From the NCBI RefSeq assembly GCF_014356525.2, contig NC_052510.1, forward strand, positions 59,321,274 to 59,385,273: DNA of 64,000 nt, written 5' to 3'. Shown one piece after another: positions 34,034 to 44,042 of the stretch (position 1 is the first letter of the stretch; every line of letters starts with the position of its first letter). Below the pieces are notes generated by a model that saw only the letters and a list, made by a program, of their open reading frames with translations, searched no databases and was not told the DNA's origin. The stretch is from Nilaparvata lugens (taxonomy: Eukaryota; Arthropoda; Insecta; Hemiptera; Delphacidae). Position numbers and translations under genes: made by a program.

Positions 34034-34078
34034 ACAGCTGATGATGCGTTGGTTAATTACGTGAAACCATGGTTCTGT
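34034..34078 (+). ncRNA. Hammerhead-like motif, right arm
   Basis: Stem I is ACAG (34034-34037) with CTGT (34075-34078). The core CTGATGA is at 34038-34044. Stem II is GCGT/ACGT with one G-U wobble around a 9-base loop. GAAA is at 34063-34066. Stem III is CC/GG over AT. The triplet GTT ends at 34074. One extra U follows the core, exactly as in the other two cases. Confidence 0.65.
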
Positions 34079-34503
34079 TTTAAAGTTTTTAATAAATTTT
34101 TAGCATCTTATACTACTTTCTTACTTCGACAGTATGGGTTGGTCAATTATACCAGCCATCACCCTTATTCCTTGATATTTATAGTATTATTCATAGATTT
34201 GATGAAGCAAACATTAAATTTAAGTTGTGTAGCCTACATTCAACAAGGTAGCTTATACTCAGAGAATAGATCGTTCCCAAATTTCTCAATGTTACATTCT
34301 ACAGAAAGTGGATTCTATAATAGGAGAACAACATTATAGAATGCGTATAATTGTTCATAGTTATTGGGAGTTCATTGTTGAAAATGATTTATTACAAAAT
34401 AGTATACAATGATGCAAACTATAATCTGCTGTGAATTGGAAATAGACTACCCAGAAGAGTATTAATGGCATGTTGAAAACTTTGTTATCCTTACAAAATA
34501 TTG

Positions 34504-35394
34504 AGCTGCGTTTACACCAAAGTTATTAACAAAATGTTGATAACTAAACATTATAGATTCTATTAGATTGAACATAACTTATCATACACATGATGAACAT
34601 TATGTGTTTGTCAAGTTCTGTTCAATCTAATAGAATCTATCCTATTATATTACGCGAGCAATTTCTGTATATATCTGGTTAATTTTATATCTGGTTATTT
34701 ATGTTATACGGATCTCGAAAACTGCTCTAACGATTTTCACGAAATTTGGAACATGGTAGGTTTATGATATAAAGATTCGATTGCACTAGGTCTCATTCTT
34801 TGGAAAACTCGCTGAACGACATTAATCCATCCTTGCAAAACAGATTATAATTTCTACGTCGTCTCTCGAAAACAGAAGATGCGTGTGCCTGTGTGGGAGA
34901 GAGACAGAATTATTTCCAGCCCTGTAATCATATTCAGCGAGAAATTTTATCTAGCTAGACAATTTTTATTTATTTGATCAACATAATCTGATTTGTTGAC
35001 ATGACATGATAATCATTCTAAACTAGAGTATATCATAATTTTCAAAGTTGATCATTATTTTACAATTTCAAGTGATTAGTGAGTGTTATTCAATTTGGTT
35101 TGTACATAAACTTAAATGTAATTTTTTTGTTTTCAAATGTTTGAACAGAAAATTGAACCTGAATTCAAGTGTATGGAACATAACCTACTTTCTGGACTAT
35201 TTATAGTGTATAAATCAAAATTCGGGAAAAAACAGTTTTGGGCTGTGCGTGTTAGTACTTCCCCAATCATTTTTAAGATAATTGTGTTCGGTTTATCAAA
35301 AGTCAATAAAATAAATAACGAGCGAATCTCGGTGCCCCGATATTAAGGATTAAGTTATTTACATTTTGTTAATAACTTTGGTATAAACACAGCT
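34504..35394. mobile_element. MITE family M1, copy 2, with insertion
   Basis: AGCTGCGTTTACACCAAAGT TATTAAC at the left is inverted at GTTAATAACTTTGGTATAAA CACAGCT on the right. The MITE proper is 34504-34639 plus 35344-35394, and the rest is a Helitron-like insert. Compare the uninterrupted copy at 974-1162. Confidence 0.75.
34640..35343 (+). mobile_element. Helitron-like insert in MITE M1
   Basis: Starts TCCTATTATATTACGCGAGC and ends GAGCGAATCTCGGTGCCCCG then ATAT. Relative to MITE copy 1 it interrupts AATCTA and TAAGGATTAAG, between A and T, with no target duplication. The TC start and A/T insertion fit a Helitron. The end is not a canonical CTRR, so a Helitron variant is possible. Internal GATTTTCACGAAATTTGGAA is a common repeat phrase. 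There is no helicase frame. Confidence 0.55.
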
Positions 35395-35439
35395 TAAGAT
35401 GTAGTGAGCTGAAACATACTCTTTGAAATACCCTAAAAT

Positions 35440-35645
35440 AAAAAGACTTGATTTTGTTAAACTACAGATTTATTTAAAATCGAGATAAGCAGGTTGTTAC
35501 ATCATTATCAATCTCTTGTTAACTAAAACTACAAAAAAGGAGTAGCAGTATTTGAACTAACGGTCGAGCACTGCTATTGGTGGAAGCCTTGACCTATCAA
35601 GATGAACGCTTGCGATTGGCCTAGACAAGCCCCTCCCCAATTCTG
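35440..35645. repeat. Single unit related to 10908-11235
   Basis: AAAAAGACTTGATTTTG, CAGGTTGTTACATCATTATC, TGCTATTGGTGGAAGCC and AAGCCCCTCCCCAATT parallel the units in the element at 10908-11456, but without duplication. Confidence 0.5.
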
Positions 35646-35931
35646 TGTTTATTTGTTAATTTCGAAGTAGGCCTATCATGAATAGTGCTTCTATCAGAAC
35701 AAAGTTGAAAATATGTCATTTATTTATTTATTGATATACATATACATATAAATGCTCACAGACATTACCATGAAGAGCCTTTTTTACACAATTAATAGAT
35801 AACTATACTACATAATGAAAAAAACTTCAAAGATAAAAAACATTATGGAAAGTACAATGGAAGAGAATAAGATAAAAAGTACCAATTTAAATAATAATAA
35901 AAACTGAAAAAACACTTGAAAGATTGAGAAA

Positions 35932-36515
35932 AAAAAAACACTTGAAAAACTGCTACAAAAATTACGTCAGTCAACAGCTGGGATCCTGGGATATTGAGTT
36001 CTTGATTAATAAAAACAATATCAAATCTTGAAGCACCTTTATTTTTTAAAAAAAAACTTTGAAATAGTTCAACAACTAGTTCCGGTAATCACACCAACAT
36101 CAGTTTATATCCTGACGATGGTGTGATCAACGAAACTAGTTGTTTAACTATTTTAAAGTTTTTTTAAAAAATAAAGGGTGCTTCAAGATTTTATATTGTT
36201 TTTATTAATTTAAAAAGTAGCCCATGTGAATGAAATTTGAAATGTTTTTAAGATTTATTGATATTTTTTCCATACAAGGATTGTATTCAACATATTATTC
36301 CAGCCAATACTTCTCTCTTTCAAGACACAATTAAGTTTAAACGGATGACTACTGTCTATATAACTGAAAACTGAAATTTCAAACCATTCAGGCCCAAGAG
36401 AATAATAAGCCAATTCATAGTCCTTGTACACAGTATTAAATGAAAAAAAAAACACTTCAAAAGACTGCTACAGAAATGACGTCAGTCGACAGCTGGGATC
36501 CTGGGACATTAATGT
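35932..36515. repeat. 65-bp direct repeats bracketing a foldback element
   Basis: GCTACAAAAATTACGTCAGT CAACAGCTGGGATCCTGGGA (35951 on) recurs near 36468 with a few changes. Between them is an inverted repeat at 36004-36214 whose right arm shares the hammerhead-family block with 13240-13400. Confidence 0.6.
36004..36214. mobile_element. Foldback element with degenerate hammerhead-like motif
   Basis: GATTAATAAAAACAATATCA AATCTTGAAG at the left is inverted at CTTCAAGATTTTATATTGTT TTTATTAAT on the right. The right arm contains CTGACGA (36112-36118) and GAAAC-TA-GTT (36132-36141), but stem I is not formed. The left arm core is mutated. It is read as an inactive relative of 13281-13316. Confidence 0.6.
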
Positions 36516-36660
36516 ATTCATATTTTTTCATACAACGATTGTATTCAGAATAACCAACCCTCAACTTCATAGTCTATCTAATTATACGGGATAGCCGAAT
36601 GTCAATAACATTTGCATGCACCCGGGATCAAGCACTAACTATCATGAGATTCTCGTCAAG

Positions 36661-37094
36661 CTTTCAGCACAGTTGAACGGGAAGCACTGGCTTAATTTGT
36701 AAGAAATGCTGACGATGACAACATGAAATCGGATAGTATAATAATTATGGGATCAGTTCAAAGTTAATCACACTATAGAACTGATCCACTACCTCCGTAA
36801 ACAAAGCCGTATTGCGTTCGTGTGAAGTCAGCACAGGTCAGGCTCCTAGACCAAAAGAAACTCTAGCTGATATAGATCAGCTGAAATCAACGAATTTTTA
36901 TTGGTGTAGGAGCCCTACCTGTGCTGACGTCACACGAATGCACTACGACTTTGTTTACGGAGGTAGTGGATCAGTTCTATAGTGTGATTAACTTTGAACT
37001 GATCCCATAATTATTATACTATCCGATTTCATGTTGTCATCGTCAGCATTTCTTACAAATTAAGCCAGTGCTTCCCGTTCAACTGTGCTGAAAG
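36661..37094. repeat. Near-perfect palindrome, 190-bp arms
   Basis: CTTTCAGCACAGTTGAACGG at 36661 is inverted at 37075-37094. The arms also share GGATCAGTTC, CACACTATAGAACTGATCC and GTGTGAAGTCAGCACAGG with few mismatches. The inner 36785-36970 has ends CACTACCTCCGTAAACAAAG, so a MITE may sit at the centre of a larger inverted duplication. Confidence 0.8.
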
Positions 37095-37400
37095 TTCTAT
37101 AGTGTGATTAACTTTGAACAGTCAGCATACCTTGTGGATAAACATCAATACGTCATATCTAAACAATGCTGACAGATGTAACTGAATCTCTCTATAGTGT
37201 GATCAACTTTAAGCAGTCAGCATTTCTTGTAAACAACATTAATATGTTCCACACCAACTAATACTGACAGATTTAAAAGAATCTCAATAATTGCGTTTTA
37301 CTTTCTACAGTCAGCTTTTCTTGTGGATAACATCAATATGCTACCTATTCAACTAACACTGACAGAGTGCTGTAAACCTCACCATAGTGACTATAGTGAG
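37095..37400. repeat. Tandem repeat of about 105 bp, three decayed units
   Basis: CAGTCAGCAT(A/T)(C/T)CTTGT..A then CATCAATA-like then CTGACAGA(T/G) recurs near 37120, 37215 and 37308. The TCTATAGTGTGATTAACTTT phrase of the palindrome heads the first two units. Confidence 0.5.
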
Positions 37401-37784
37401 GTCCACGTTCCTATGGCAGTGAAGAAAGATAGAAGCACAGCGATGCCTATTCTCTGCTTGCTTTCTACAGAGGATAAGGGTACCGTATATCTGATATGTG
37501 ATATTGACTGTAGGCTTCATTCTATTCATAAAATAGAATTATAGTACCCTTCAAAATTAATAAAACAAGAATAAAAATTATTTCATTAATTTTAGAGGAT
37601 ATTATAATACTATTTTATAAATACAGGAAAGTAGCCCTGAATTCATACATTTTAAAAAATACATTCTATTCATTTATTTATTCAATAGTACACAAAACAC
37701 AATTCATTGAAATGTTTGAGGAAGGACCAATACAGGCACAGCCCAAAACTGTTCCTTCCCCGAATTTTGATATTTTATTCGTCA

Positions 37785-38045
37785 AGAGAATATATTTCTC
37801 AATTATTAAATACGTTTTACTTTCCTTGCCCTATAAGTAAGAAAAGTATTGCATTCCGAAAAAAATTAAAATAACCGAATTTCTAAATGTCTTTACATTT
37901 CAAGGTCCCCTGAGTCCAAAAAAGTGTTTTTTAACCTATCACCATAGGTAAGGAAAGTATTGCTTTCCGAAAAAAAAATAAGATAGCAAAATTTCTAAAT
38001 TTCTTTACGTTTCAAGGTCCCCTAAGTCCAAAAAAGTGTTTTTTT
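37785..38045. repeat. Two partial copies of the ACTTTCCTTGCC element end
   Basis: TTTTACTTTCCTTGCCCTAT and CATTTCAAGGTCCCCTGAGT occur at about 37808-37940. A second partial copy (ATAGGTAAGGAAAGTATTGC and GTTTCAAGGTCCCCTAAGTC) lies at 37944-38045. A more complete element is at 43411-44042. Confidence 0.65.
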
Positions 38046-38744
38046 TTCAATTGGAATTGAATATTTTGTTGATCATATTTCTACATTGTTGAAAGACGAT
38101 CTGGCAACGTTGCAGAGCTAGAAAGGGACAGCGCTATCTGCTTTGTCGAATGATAGACAATGATAGCAACACCAATGTTAATCAAATACTGCCATAATAA
38201 CGTGGACCCGACTATAGATAGTGTGTACGGTATGTGTGTGTGTTTGGAACGGGTCTGGAGGTCTGAACCCTCGCGTCTCATCATCATAGAGCACAATGAC
38301 ACATGTACTGCAACATCAGGGTGGGTCATAGCAATTTGGATCTATTGTGTCATCGGCCCCTCCAAAGCAGGTGGCATTCTATACTCGCCTCCCCCTGATT
38401 TATCCCGATCAATCTGCAGGCCTCGATCCCTTGGTGGCCCACTGTTCGTGGGGGGGGGGGTTGAGATCCCTTGGTGATCCACTGTGGGTGGGGGGAGACA
38501 AGAACAAATCATTATCCATCTGTCTCTTTAGTTGGCGCCTTTTATTCTGAAGGCAATCACCAGTGCTCTAACCATGGTCACGGTCAACAATGTGGAGTAA
38601 TAGAGGGAGGTCTGGCTCATTTGGAGGTTAAACCCTCCATAACTGACTAGATCTCATGAATTTTAAAAAGAAGGGGTTGGAAATAATTTTTATGGTGATT
38701 GATGTAGGTCGGAATATGTGATTCACTGACCTGGTTTCATATGA
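38046..38744. other. No gene recognised
   Basis: Contains a higher-GC stretch near 38210-38500 with runs of G (38450-38460). The overlapping short frames on both strands have no recognisable family. Confidence 0.35.
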
Positions 38745-39151
38745 CTATGACTTGCGGTACGGGAGATGCAATTTTATTGGCTAAGGTTAGAATATAACCA
38801 TGAAAAATTTCTAGCTCCGAAACAAGTTATAATCATAAGTAAACAGGGAAGTTATATTAATTATAGAGATGGAAATATTAGTTATATTATATATATATAT
38901 TAGTTATAGAGATTATATAGATGTAAATCATCTTGATTGTGTATTTCAAATTAAGGTTTAAGCAGTTTTGGGCGAATGCCTGTTGTTTTACCTGCATTGT
39001 ATCTATTGTCTATGAATAAATGAAATGAGATAAATAAATGAAATGAAATTACTGATATATTGCAATTATTAAAATGCTAATGAATAAGTTATTATTACTA
39101 AACGAAAATCCAAATTAAATGCTGTAATTTACCCAGAAGACTTCTGCTACT

Positions 39152-39673
39152 CACTTTTTGTGTAGTTGAGAATTTGATATTGTGGTAATTATTCATATTG
39201 AATGAAAAAGACTAAGAAATTGTCAAAAAACCACTGATTTATTGATAATTAGAAAGATTTTATCAGATGATTAGTTTATCAGAGATTGACAATTGTGTGA
39301 TAACCGAAACCGGTCTTTCTAACAGAAATAAATGCTTTTACTGGAGTACAGTCAATTGTCCAATTCTTGAAGCAAAGGCAATTAACAATAAATACGTAGT
39401 AAGAAATGTCAATTCCTACAATTCAAAAGTAAATATAATTTAGTAGAGGATAGAGAAATAAATGTGTTTGTAGAGGAAAATGAATTAGACCAAGAAGAGA
39501 AAGTAGCATTCTTGGGAATTTTATTGGACAGGAAATTAACATGGCATCCTTACATTGAGAGGATATGTAATAAGATATCATCTGGGGTATTTGTCCTGCG
39601 GCAGCTTGCTAGGCTGAATGAATTATCAATAAATCAGTGGATTTTGACAATTTCTTAGTCTTTTTCATTCAGT
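39152..39673. mobile_element. 522-bp insertion with inverted ends and captured RT piece
   Basis: Flanked by the 12-bp duplication ACTTCTGCTACT (39140-39151 and 39674-39685). Near its ends TTGAATGAAAAAGACTAAGA AATTGTC and its inverse form arms of about 45 bases. The interior holds a decayed hammerhead-like block (GAAACCGGTC near 39312) and a plus-strand RT fragment at about 39440-39640. It is an unusual composite, best read as a foldback retroelement related to the ribozyme family. Confidence 0.65.
39440..39640 (+). pseudogene. LINE RT C-terminal fragment
   Basis: Translation contains FLGILLDRKLTWHPYIERIC then SSGVFVLRQLARL, the YLG...L.W..HI region just after the RT palm of Jockey-type LINEs. 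Only about 60 residues remain, and no catalytic residues are included. Confidence 0.6.
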
Positions 39674-39892
39674 ACTTCTGCTACTGCAAATATTGACAAC
39701 AGGGTAAACAGCTAGATGGGGAATTCGATGAGCGCTAATATTCAAAAAATTATTTGTCAGCTCGGGAATCGAACCAAGTAGCTCCTAATTGCCGGTCAGG
39801 AATGCTTACCCTTACACCAAACTGACAATCTCTGGATAGCAGCGCTCATTTTATACGAAGCTATAGCGGCCAGCCAGTCTACAGATGGAAAT

Positions 39893-40045
39893 TACTGAGA
39901 TATTGCAATTATTCAAATGCTAATGAGTTAATTATTATTACTGAACAAAAATCCAAATTAAATCCTGTAATTTACCCCAAAGACCTCTGCTACTGCAAAT
40001 ATTGACAACAGGGTAAAAAGCAAGATGGAAATTGGATGAATTTTG
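39893..40045 (-). mobile_element. SINE-I fragment next to the split copy
   Basis: TTACTGAGATATTGCAATTA through CTGCAAATATTGACAACAGG repeats the tail half of the adjacent SINE. It was produced by a separate insertion or a local duplication. Confidence 0.6.
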
Positions 40046-40525
40046 GGGTGAATTACAGCATTTAAGTTTTCGTTTAGTAATAATAAAGTAATATTTCTTT
40101 AAAGTTAAATAGAGTTCCATTTCAAATAAAACGGTAGAATTTGACAATATATTTGTGTGTTTTAATTTCATTATATGCCTCTATGATGTAGGCCTTAATC
40201 TCTTAGAACTGAAGTATGATCTTCTTCTCTGAGAATATGGATGATGCAGAGTTACAAGAAACTGCAAAAAGTACAAGATGTCAATTTTATCCAGTTTTTT
40301 ATTCATTTTATCGTAATTTTGTAAGGCTAATTCATTTTTTATGTGAGACTTGCGATACGGGAGATGAAATTTTATTGACCATGGATAGAATCCTACCTAA
40401 TATATTCATTAAAGTTGAACAATTAGCTCCGCAACATGTTATAATCATAAGCCAACAGGAAAGTCTTTAAAGCTAAATAAAGTTTTATTCCAAATAAAAC
40501 GGTAGAATTTGACAATAATTTGTGT

Positions 40526-40716
40526 AACTCAGTTTAGCTCTAACACTTTGTTACTTGTGAATATTGGAAAAACACTTACTTTTGTTGGAGTATTGAGGAA
40601 TGCATTTCACTCCTGAAGAGGAGCTTCGTCAGGCTGATGAAATATTATTACATGTAGCACAGTGTCAGAACTACAACAGAGTTATTATTATAGTGTTTCG
40701 TCATGGAAAGCAGCAT
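40526..40716. mobile_element. 191-bp insertion with 13-bp target duplication
   Basis: CAATAATTTGTGT occurs at 40513-40525 and 40717-40729, and the host unit is continuous without the insert. It contains CCTGAAGAGGAGCTTCGTCAGG, a hairpin, and no ORF. The long duplication suggests target-primed retrotransposition. The element itself is unidentified. Confidence 0.6.
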
Positions 40717-41458
40717 CAATAATTTGTGTGTTTTTATTTCATTATATTATTCCTTTATGATGTGGGCCTAATTCTCTTAGAATTGAAGCATGATTCTCCT
40801 CTTTCAGAATATTGATGGTTCAGAGTTGCAAGCTACTGCAAAAAGTACAAGACGTCAATTTTATCCAGTTTTTTATTTATTTTATCGTTATTTTGTAAGT
40901 CTAATCATTTTCAGAGATCACTGATTTATTAAAAGATTAGAAGCATACTTGAATTCATTTTCACGATTTTCAACTAGGTCTCTTCATCGATATTGATTGA
41001 TTGATACAATAAGTTCATCATCAAAATGATAGGGAGAGGAAAAATATAAGGTAACCTTGTGCTATTCCTCTCCCAAATTTAGATAAGGTTACACATAGTC
41101 CGAAATAGGTTAAGTCTTGTTGTTGTTCACTTCACAAAATTTTCAGTCCTTAATTATTTTCACAAAGTAGATTTTTAAATTTAGATGCTTCAAAACCAAA
41201 CATAGAAGAAATATTCCACATTATTATCACTACGATAGGAAATATTCACACACTAGAGAAATAATTTTGCAGGACCAAAAAACGAACTTAATATTCTTAA
41301 TTCACAGCAATTCTTACAATATCAATATTGTTTTTTCGACTGGATAGGCCGACTTATAATTCTTAAGACGCGTGAGATAATAAGATTCCGATTCCTTTAT
41401 TCATGTGTTAAAACAAAATTCAACTCACGTTCTAGCGTTAATAGTTATTTGTGCAACT

Positions 41459-41571
41459 AGTGCGCAAAGTGACAGTTTGTTGCCCCGAAAGAAACGTTTA
41501 CGCCCGAGCCGTAGGCGAGGGCGGAATGGTTTCTTGAGTGCAGCAGAGGAACTTTGCGCACGTATTTCACA
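41459..41571. mobile_element. Short MITE with GTGCGCAAAGT ends
   Basis: AGTGCGCAAAGTGACAG is inverted at the right as ACTTTGCGCACGT. The centre is GC-rich with GCCCGAGCCGTAGGCGAGGG. Length is about 113 bases, with no ORF. Confidence 0.55.
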
Positions 41572-41575
41572 TTAA

Positions 41576-41984
41576 GGTTTTCCTACAGTTACCATTGAAT
41601 ATGAAAAGTGGGTAATTATGGGTAAAATTGCCTGAAATCCATCAAATAACTTAGTAGTGTTTGAATGGCGAGGCGGCTGTGTGGTGTGTGCTGTGGTGGC
41701 ACTGTGCTGTTGCTGTCCTCGTTATAATATATAATGAATAATAATTAGCGCGTTGTGCTTGGTTGCACCTCTGCTCACTATAGCAGCCACAGCAGTCACT
41801 GTTACCAACTTCATTTTGATTTTGCTGCACTGTTGCTCCATATAACCTACTAAGTATTTTGCGTTGCCATGTTGCAAATCTGGAGTGCAGAAAAATTTTT
41901 CCCGCACTAGAGCGGAAAAGTGATTCTTTGCGTTCTGTAATCAGTGCAGCAATGGCCACTTTTCAACGTAACTGTAGGAAAACA
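41576..41984. mobile_element. MITE with GTTTTCCTACAGTTAC ends
   Basis: GGTTTTCCTACAGTTACCAT and, inverted, GTAACTGTAGGAAAAC form terminal repeats. CCACTTTTCA/TGAAAAGTGGG pairing extends them to about 30 bases. The two minus-strand frames inside are not recognisable proteins. Confidence 0.65.
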
Positions 41985-42046
41985 TAATTTACCAGTGAAC
42001 CATGATGACTTCTATTAACTCACAGACTGGAGTTTTACAATAATAC

Positions 42047-42328
42047 CATAGAGAAACTATGGCGTAAGTAGATATCCCATGGTATAGGGCGTTTATGTCG
42101 CAACTTTTACTGTTATCTCAAGCCGATTACCTACTGTTGATTATTTTCGATTTTCACTCTTTTGTTGAGGTTATGGTGTTTGAACGGCACAATATGAGCA
42201 ACTTCCAGCATCACACTGCTCAACGGGAAATAAATACCTGTACTATCGGCTTAAGATAACAGTAAAAGTTGCGACATAAACGCCCTATACCATGGGATAT
42301 CTACTTACGCTATTGCTTCTCTATGATA
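42047..42328. mobile_element. MITE family M2, copy 2
   Basis: Ends CATAGAGAAACTATGGCGTA and TACGCTATTGCTTCTCTATG enclose the inverted arms described for 5411-5688. The arms are closer to identical here, so this is the better family reference. Confidence 0.8.
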
Positions 42329-42799
42329 ATACTGAGCAGAGAAATATGATAAAATATGCGAGAATTGAGATTTAACTGTAATGTTTTCACATGAAATGGT
42401 GAGATCAATTACTCTAATAATTATATTCAATCAATAAAATCATTTTACAAAAATCAATAATTATTAATGTCGTAATTCAGTTGGGATTGTGAGATGATTA
42501 CTAATCATTCTGTCATCCAGGACTGCCATAACAAATGCATGCAATTATAGTTTGCAGAGCTCTCAATAATGTAAGGGCCAAAATATGATTTTTCTTTAAG
42601 TGGTCCTCTAGAGTCCTAGAATCTACATAATTTCCTACGGGGCCCTCAGCCCTTAATAACCTAATGACGACGGGGTACCTCCAACCTAAGGGCACAGTGT
42701 GCAGGAAATCAATGCTTCAGTAGGGCATAGGGCAATCACTTTATCTGTCAGATAACCAAGCCACTACTTCGAACGTCAATCTGGGATCAATGCATGCAT

Positions 42800-42970
42800 T
42801 ATGCATCCCACTTACCTAATGCCGCGTAATTGTGTGTAATCACCCAGTGGGTATAGAATGTACTATACTCTCTGTAATCACCACAATAGAACCCCTCAAT
42901 GTCAGATTTTATGGGATCATTTGCATCATAAGCGGCGAATAACAAACAATATTGAAGATGACGGCATAAA
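42800..42970 (-). other. Possible orphan exon
   Basis: On the minus strand a polypyrimidine/AG site (TTCCCTCTTAG) precedes an open stretch encoding AAYDANDPIKSDIEGFYCGD then YREYSTFYTHWVITHNYAA. It ends at a consensus donor, TTAG/GTAAGT. I do not recognise the peptide. Chance occurrence is likely enough that this is only a candidate. Confidence 0.2.
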
Positions 42971-43410
42971 ACGGCAGCAGCTAAGAGGGAAGCCACAAAT
43001 GTTCGTCGATTAAATTTGCTTTCATATTATTTGAAAAAACTTGAAATCACTATCATCTTTGAAAGAAATATCCGTTTCTTCATCATGATGAAGTCCACTT
43101 ACGCTTCAGGCTTGTGCGTGGGTAATAGCCTCTTTCACATAATCATGTTCTTTCTAAAAAATATCTTCGTAAACTATGTTCTTTGATCTTTCCTTTGTTG
43201 TAGTACGAAGGATGATGATTAGAGATGATAAGTTCTACAGCTTTAGATGAGTTCCGAACTACCAGGAAGAAAATAAATCAGTACCTATTCACTTTTCTTT
43301 TGAGGGCTACTGATTTTCAAAGCAAACATTTCAAGTGTATACATGAAAATAACACCTGAAAAGTTGAAACCAATAGTTTTGCAATGAAATAAAAGGCACT
43401 CAGTGGTTTT

Positions 43411-44042
43411 TACTTTCCTTGCCCTATTACCATAGGTAAGGAAAGTATTGCTTTCCTAAAAAAATTAAGGTACCCCAATTTCCAAATTTCTATACGTTTC
43501 AAGGTCCCCTGAGTCCAAAAAAGTGGTTTTTGGGTATTGGTCTGACGAAAATGATGTCAAAAACAGGGTTTTTCGTGATTTTCTCGAAAACGGCTCCAAC
43601 GATTTTGATCAAATTTATACCTAAAATAGTCATTGATAAGCTCTATCAACTGCCACAAGTCTCATATCTGTAAAAATTCCAGGAGTGCCAGCCCTATGCA
43701 AAGTTTGATTTTAGATTTTCAATTATCAGGCTTCAGATACAATTTAAACAAAAAATCCAAGTGAAAAATATTGAACATAAAAATCTCTACAATTAATGTT
43801 CAGTAGTCTAACATCTTCACCTAAAATTGAAAATAAGCTCTAAATTCGAGAAAATGTGATTATTCAATTGCAAATCATTGTTGATTCTATTAAATCATTC
43901 ATTATGAAGAGATAGCAGACCTCGTGTGTCTCCAGCGTTATTGCCCTGTTACAGGCTGGCTCAAATCTTAGAATAGTATACTTGAGATGCGCGTGAACAG
44001 TAGCGTCAGGTGATCAATTCTCAAAACAGCAAGGAAAGTTGT
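43411..44042. mobile_element. TIR element with ACTTTCCTTGC ends
   Basis: The left end TTTTACTTTCCTTGCCC is mirrored by ACAGCAAGGAAAGTTGT at the right. TCGTGATTTTCTCGAAAACG and GTTTCAAGGTCCCCTGAGTC are internal marks shared with the partial copies at 37785-38045. Length is about 630 bases. It is non-coding and abundant by appearance. Confidence 0.6.

Larger units (their letters stand above)
33919..34104. mobile_element. 186-bp foldback element with two hammerhead-like motifs
   Basis: Left arm CTAAAAATTTATTAAAAACT through the ribozyme block to about 33995. The right arm is its inverse and ends AGTTTTTAATAAATTTTTAG. Arms are about 80 bases with a few differences, and the centre is about 30 bases. 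It is the same design as 22541-24050 at one eighth of the size. Confidence 0.75.
39030..39890 (-). mobile_element. SINE-I copy split by an insertion
   Basis: The tail half (39030-39151) and head half (39686-39890) join into one SINE if 39152-39685 is removed. The B box reads GGTTCGATTCC (39765-39775, minus strand) and the A box TGGTGTAAGGG (39809-39819). The split lies in CTTCTGCTACT. A second partial copy follows at 39893-40045. Confidence 0.8.
38745..40930. repeat. Tandem unit with exon-like conserved block
   Basis: AACGGTAGAATTTGACAAT starts units near 40130 and 40498. AAAAGTACAAGATGTCAATT and AAAAGTACAAGACGTCAATT mark the same point at about 40265 and 40843. A remnant (TGCGGTACGGGAGATGC) lies near 38753. 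Frames through both blocks are open and flanked by AG and GTAAG, but most differences change amino acids, which argues against purifying selection on a protein. SINE copies and other insertions fill the gaps. Confidence 0.5.

Noticed and set aside
35398..35440. Hammerhead near AAGATGTAGTGAGCTGAAAC
   Set aside because: The core reads CTTAAGA instead of CTGANGA, and no stem III with a cleavage triplet can be formed.
40216..40470. 84-codon frame, with a second copy of its first part at about 40793, as a duplicated exon
   Set aside because: Between the two copies I count about seven amino-acid-changing differences against one silent, so there is no sign of selection on a protein. It lies in a repeat-filled tandem unit.
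40590..40640. Further hammerhead (CTGAAGA...GATGAAATATT)
   Set aside because: CCTGAAGAGGAGCTTCGTCAGG folds on itself. No stem I or stem III fits around GAAA.
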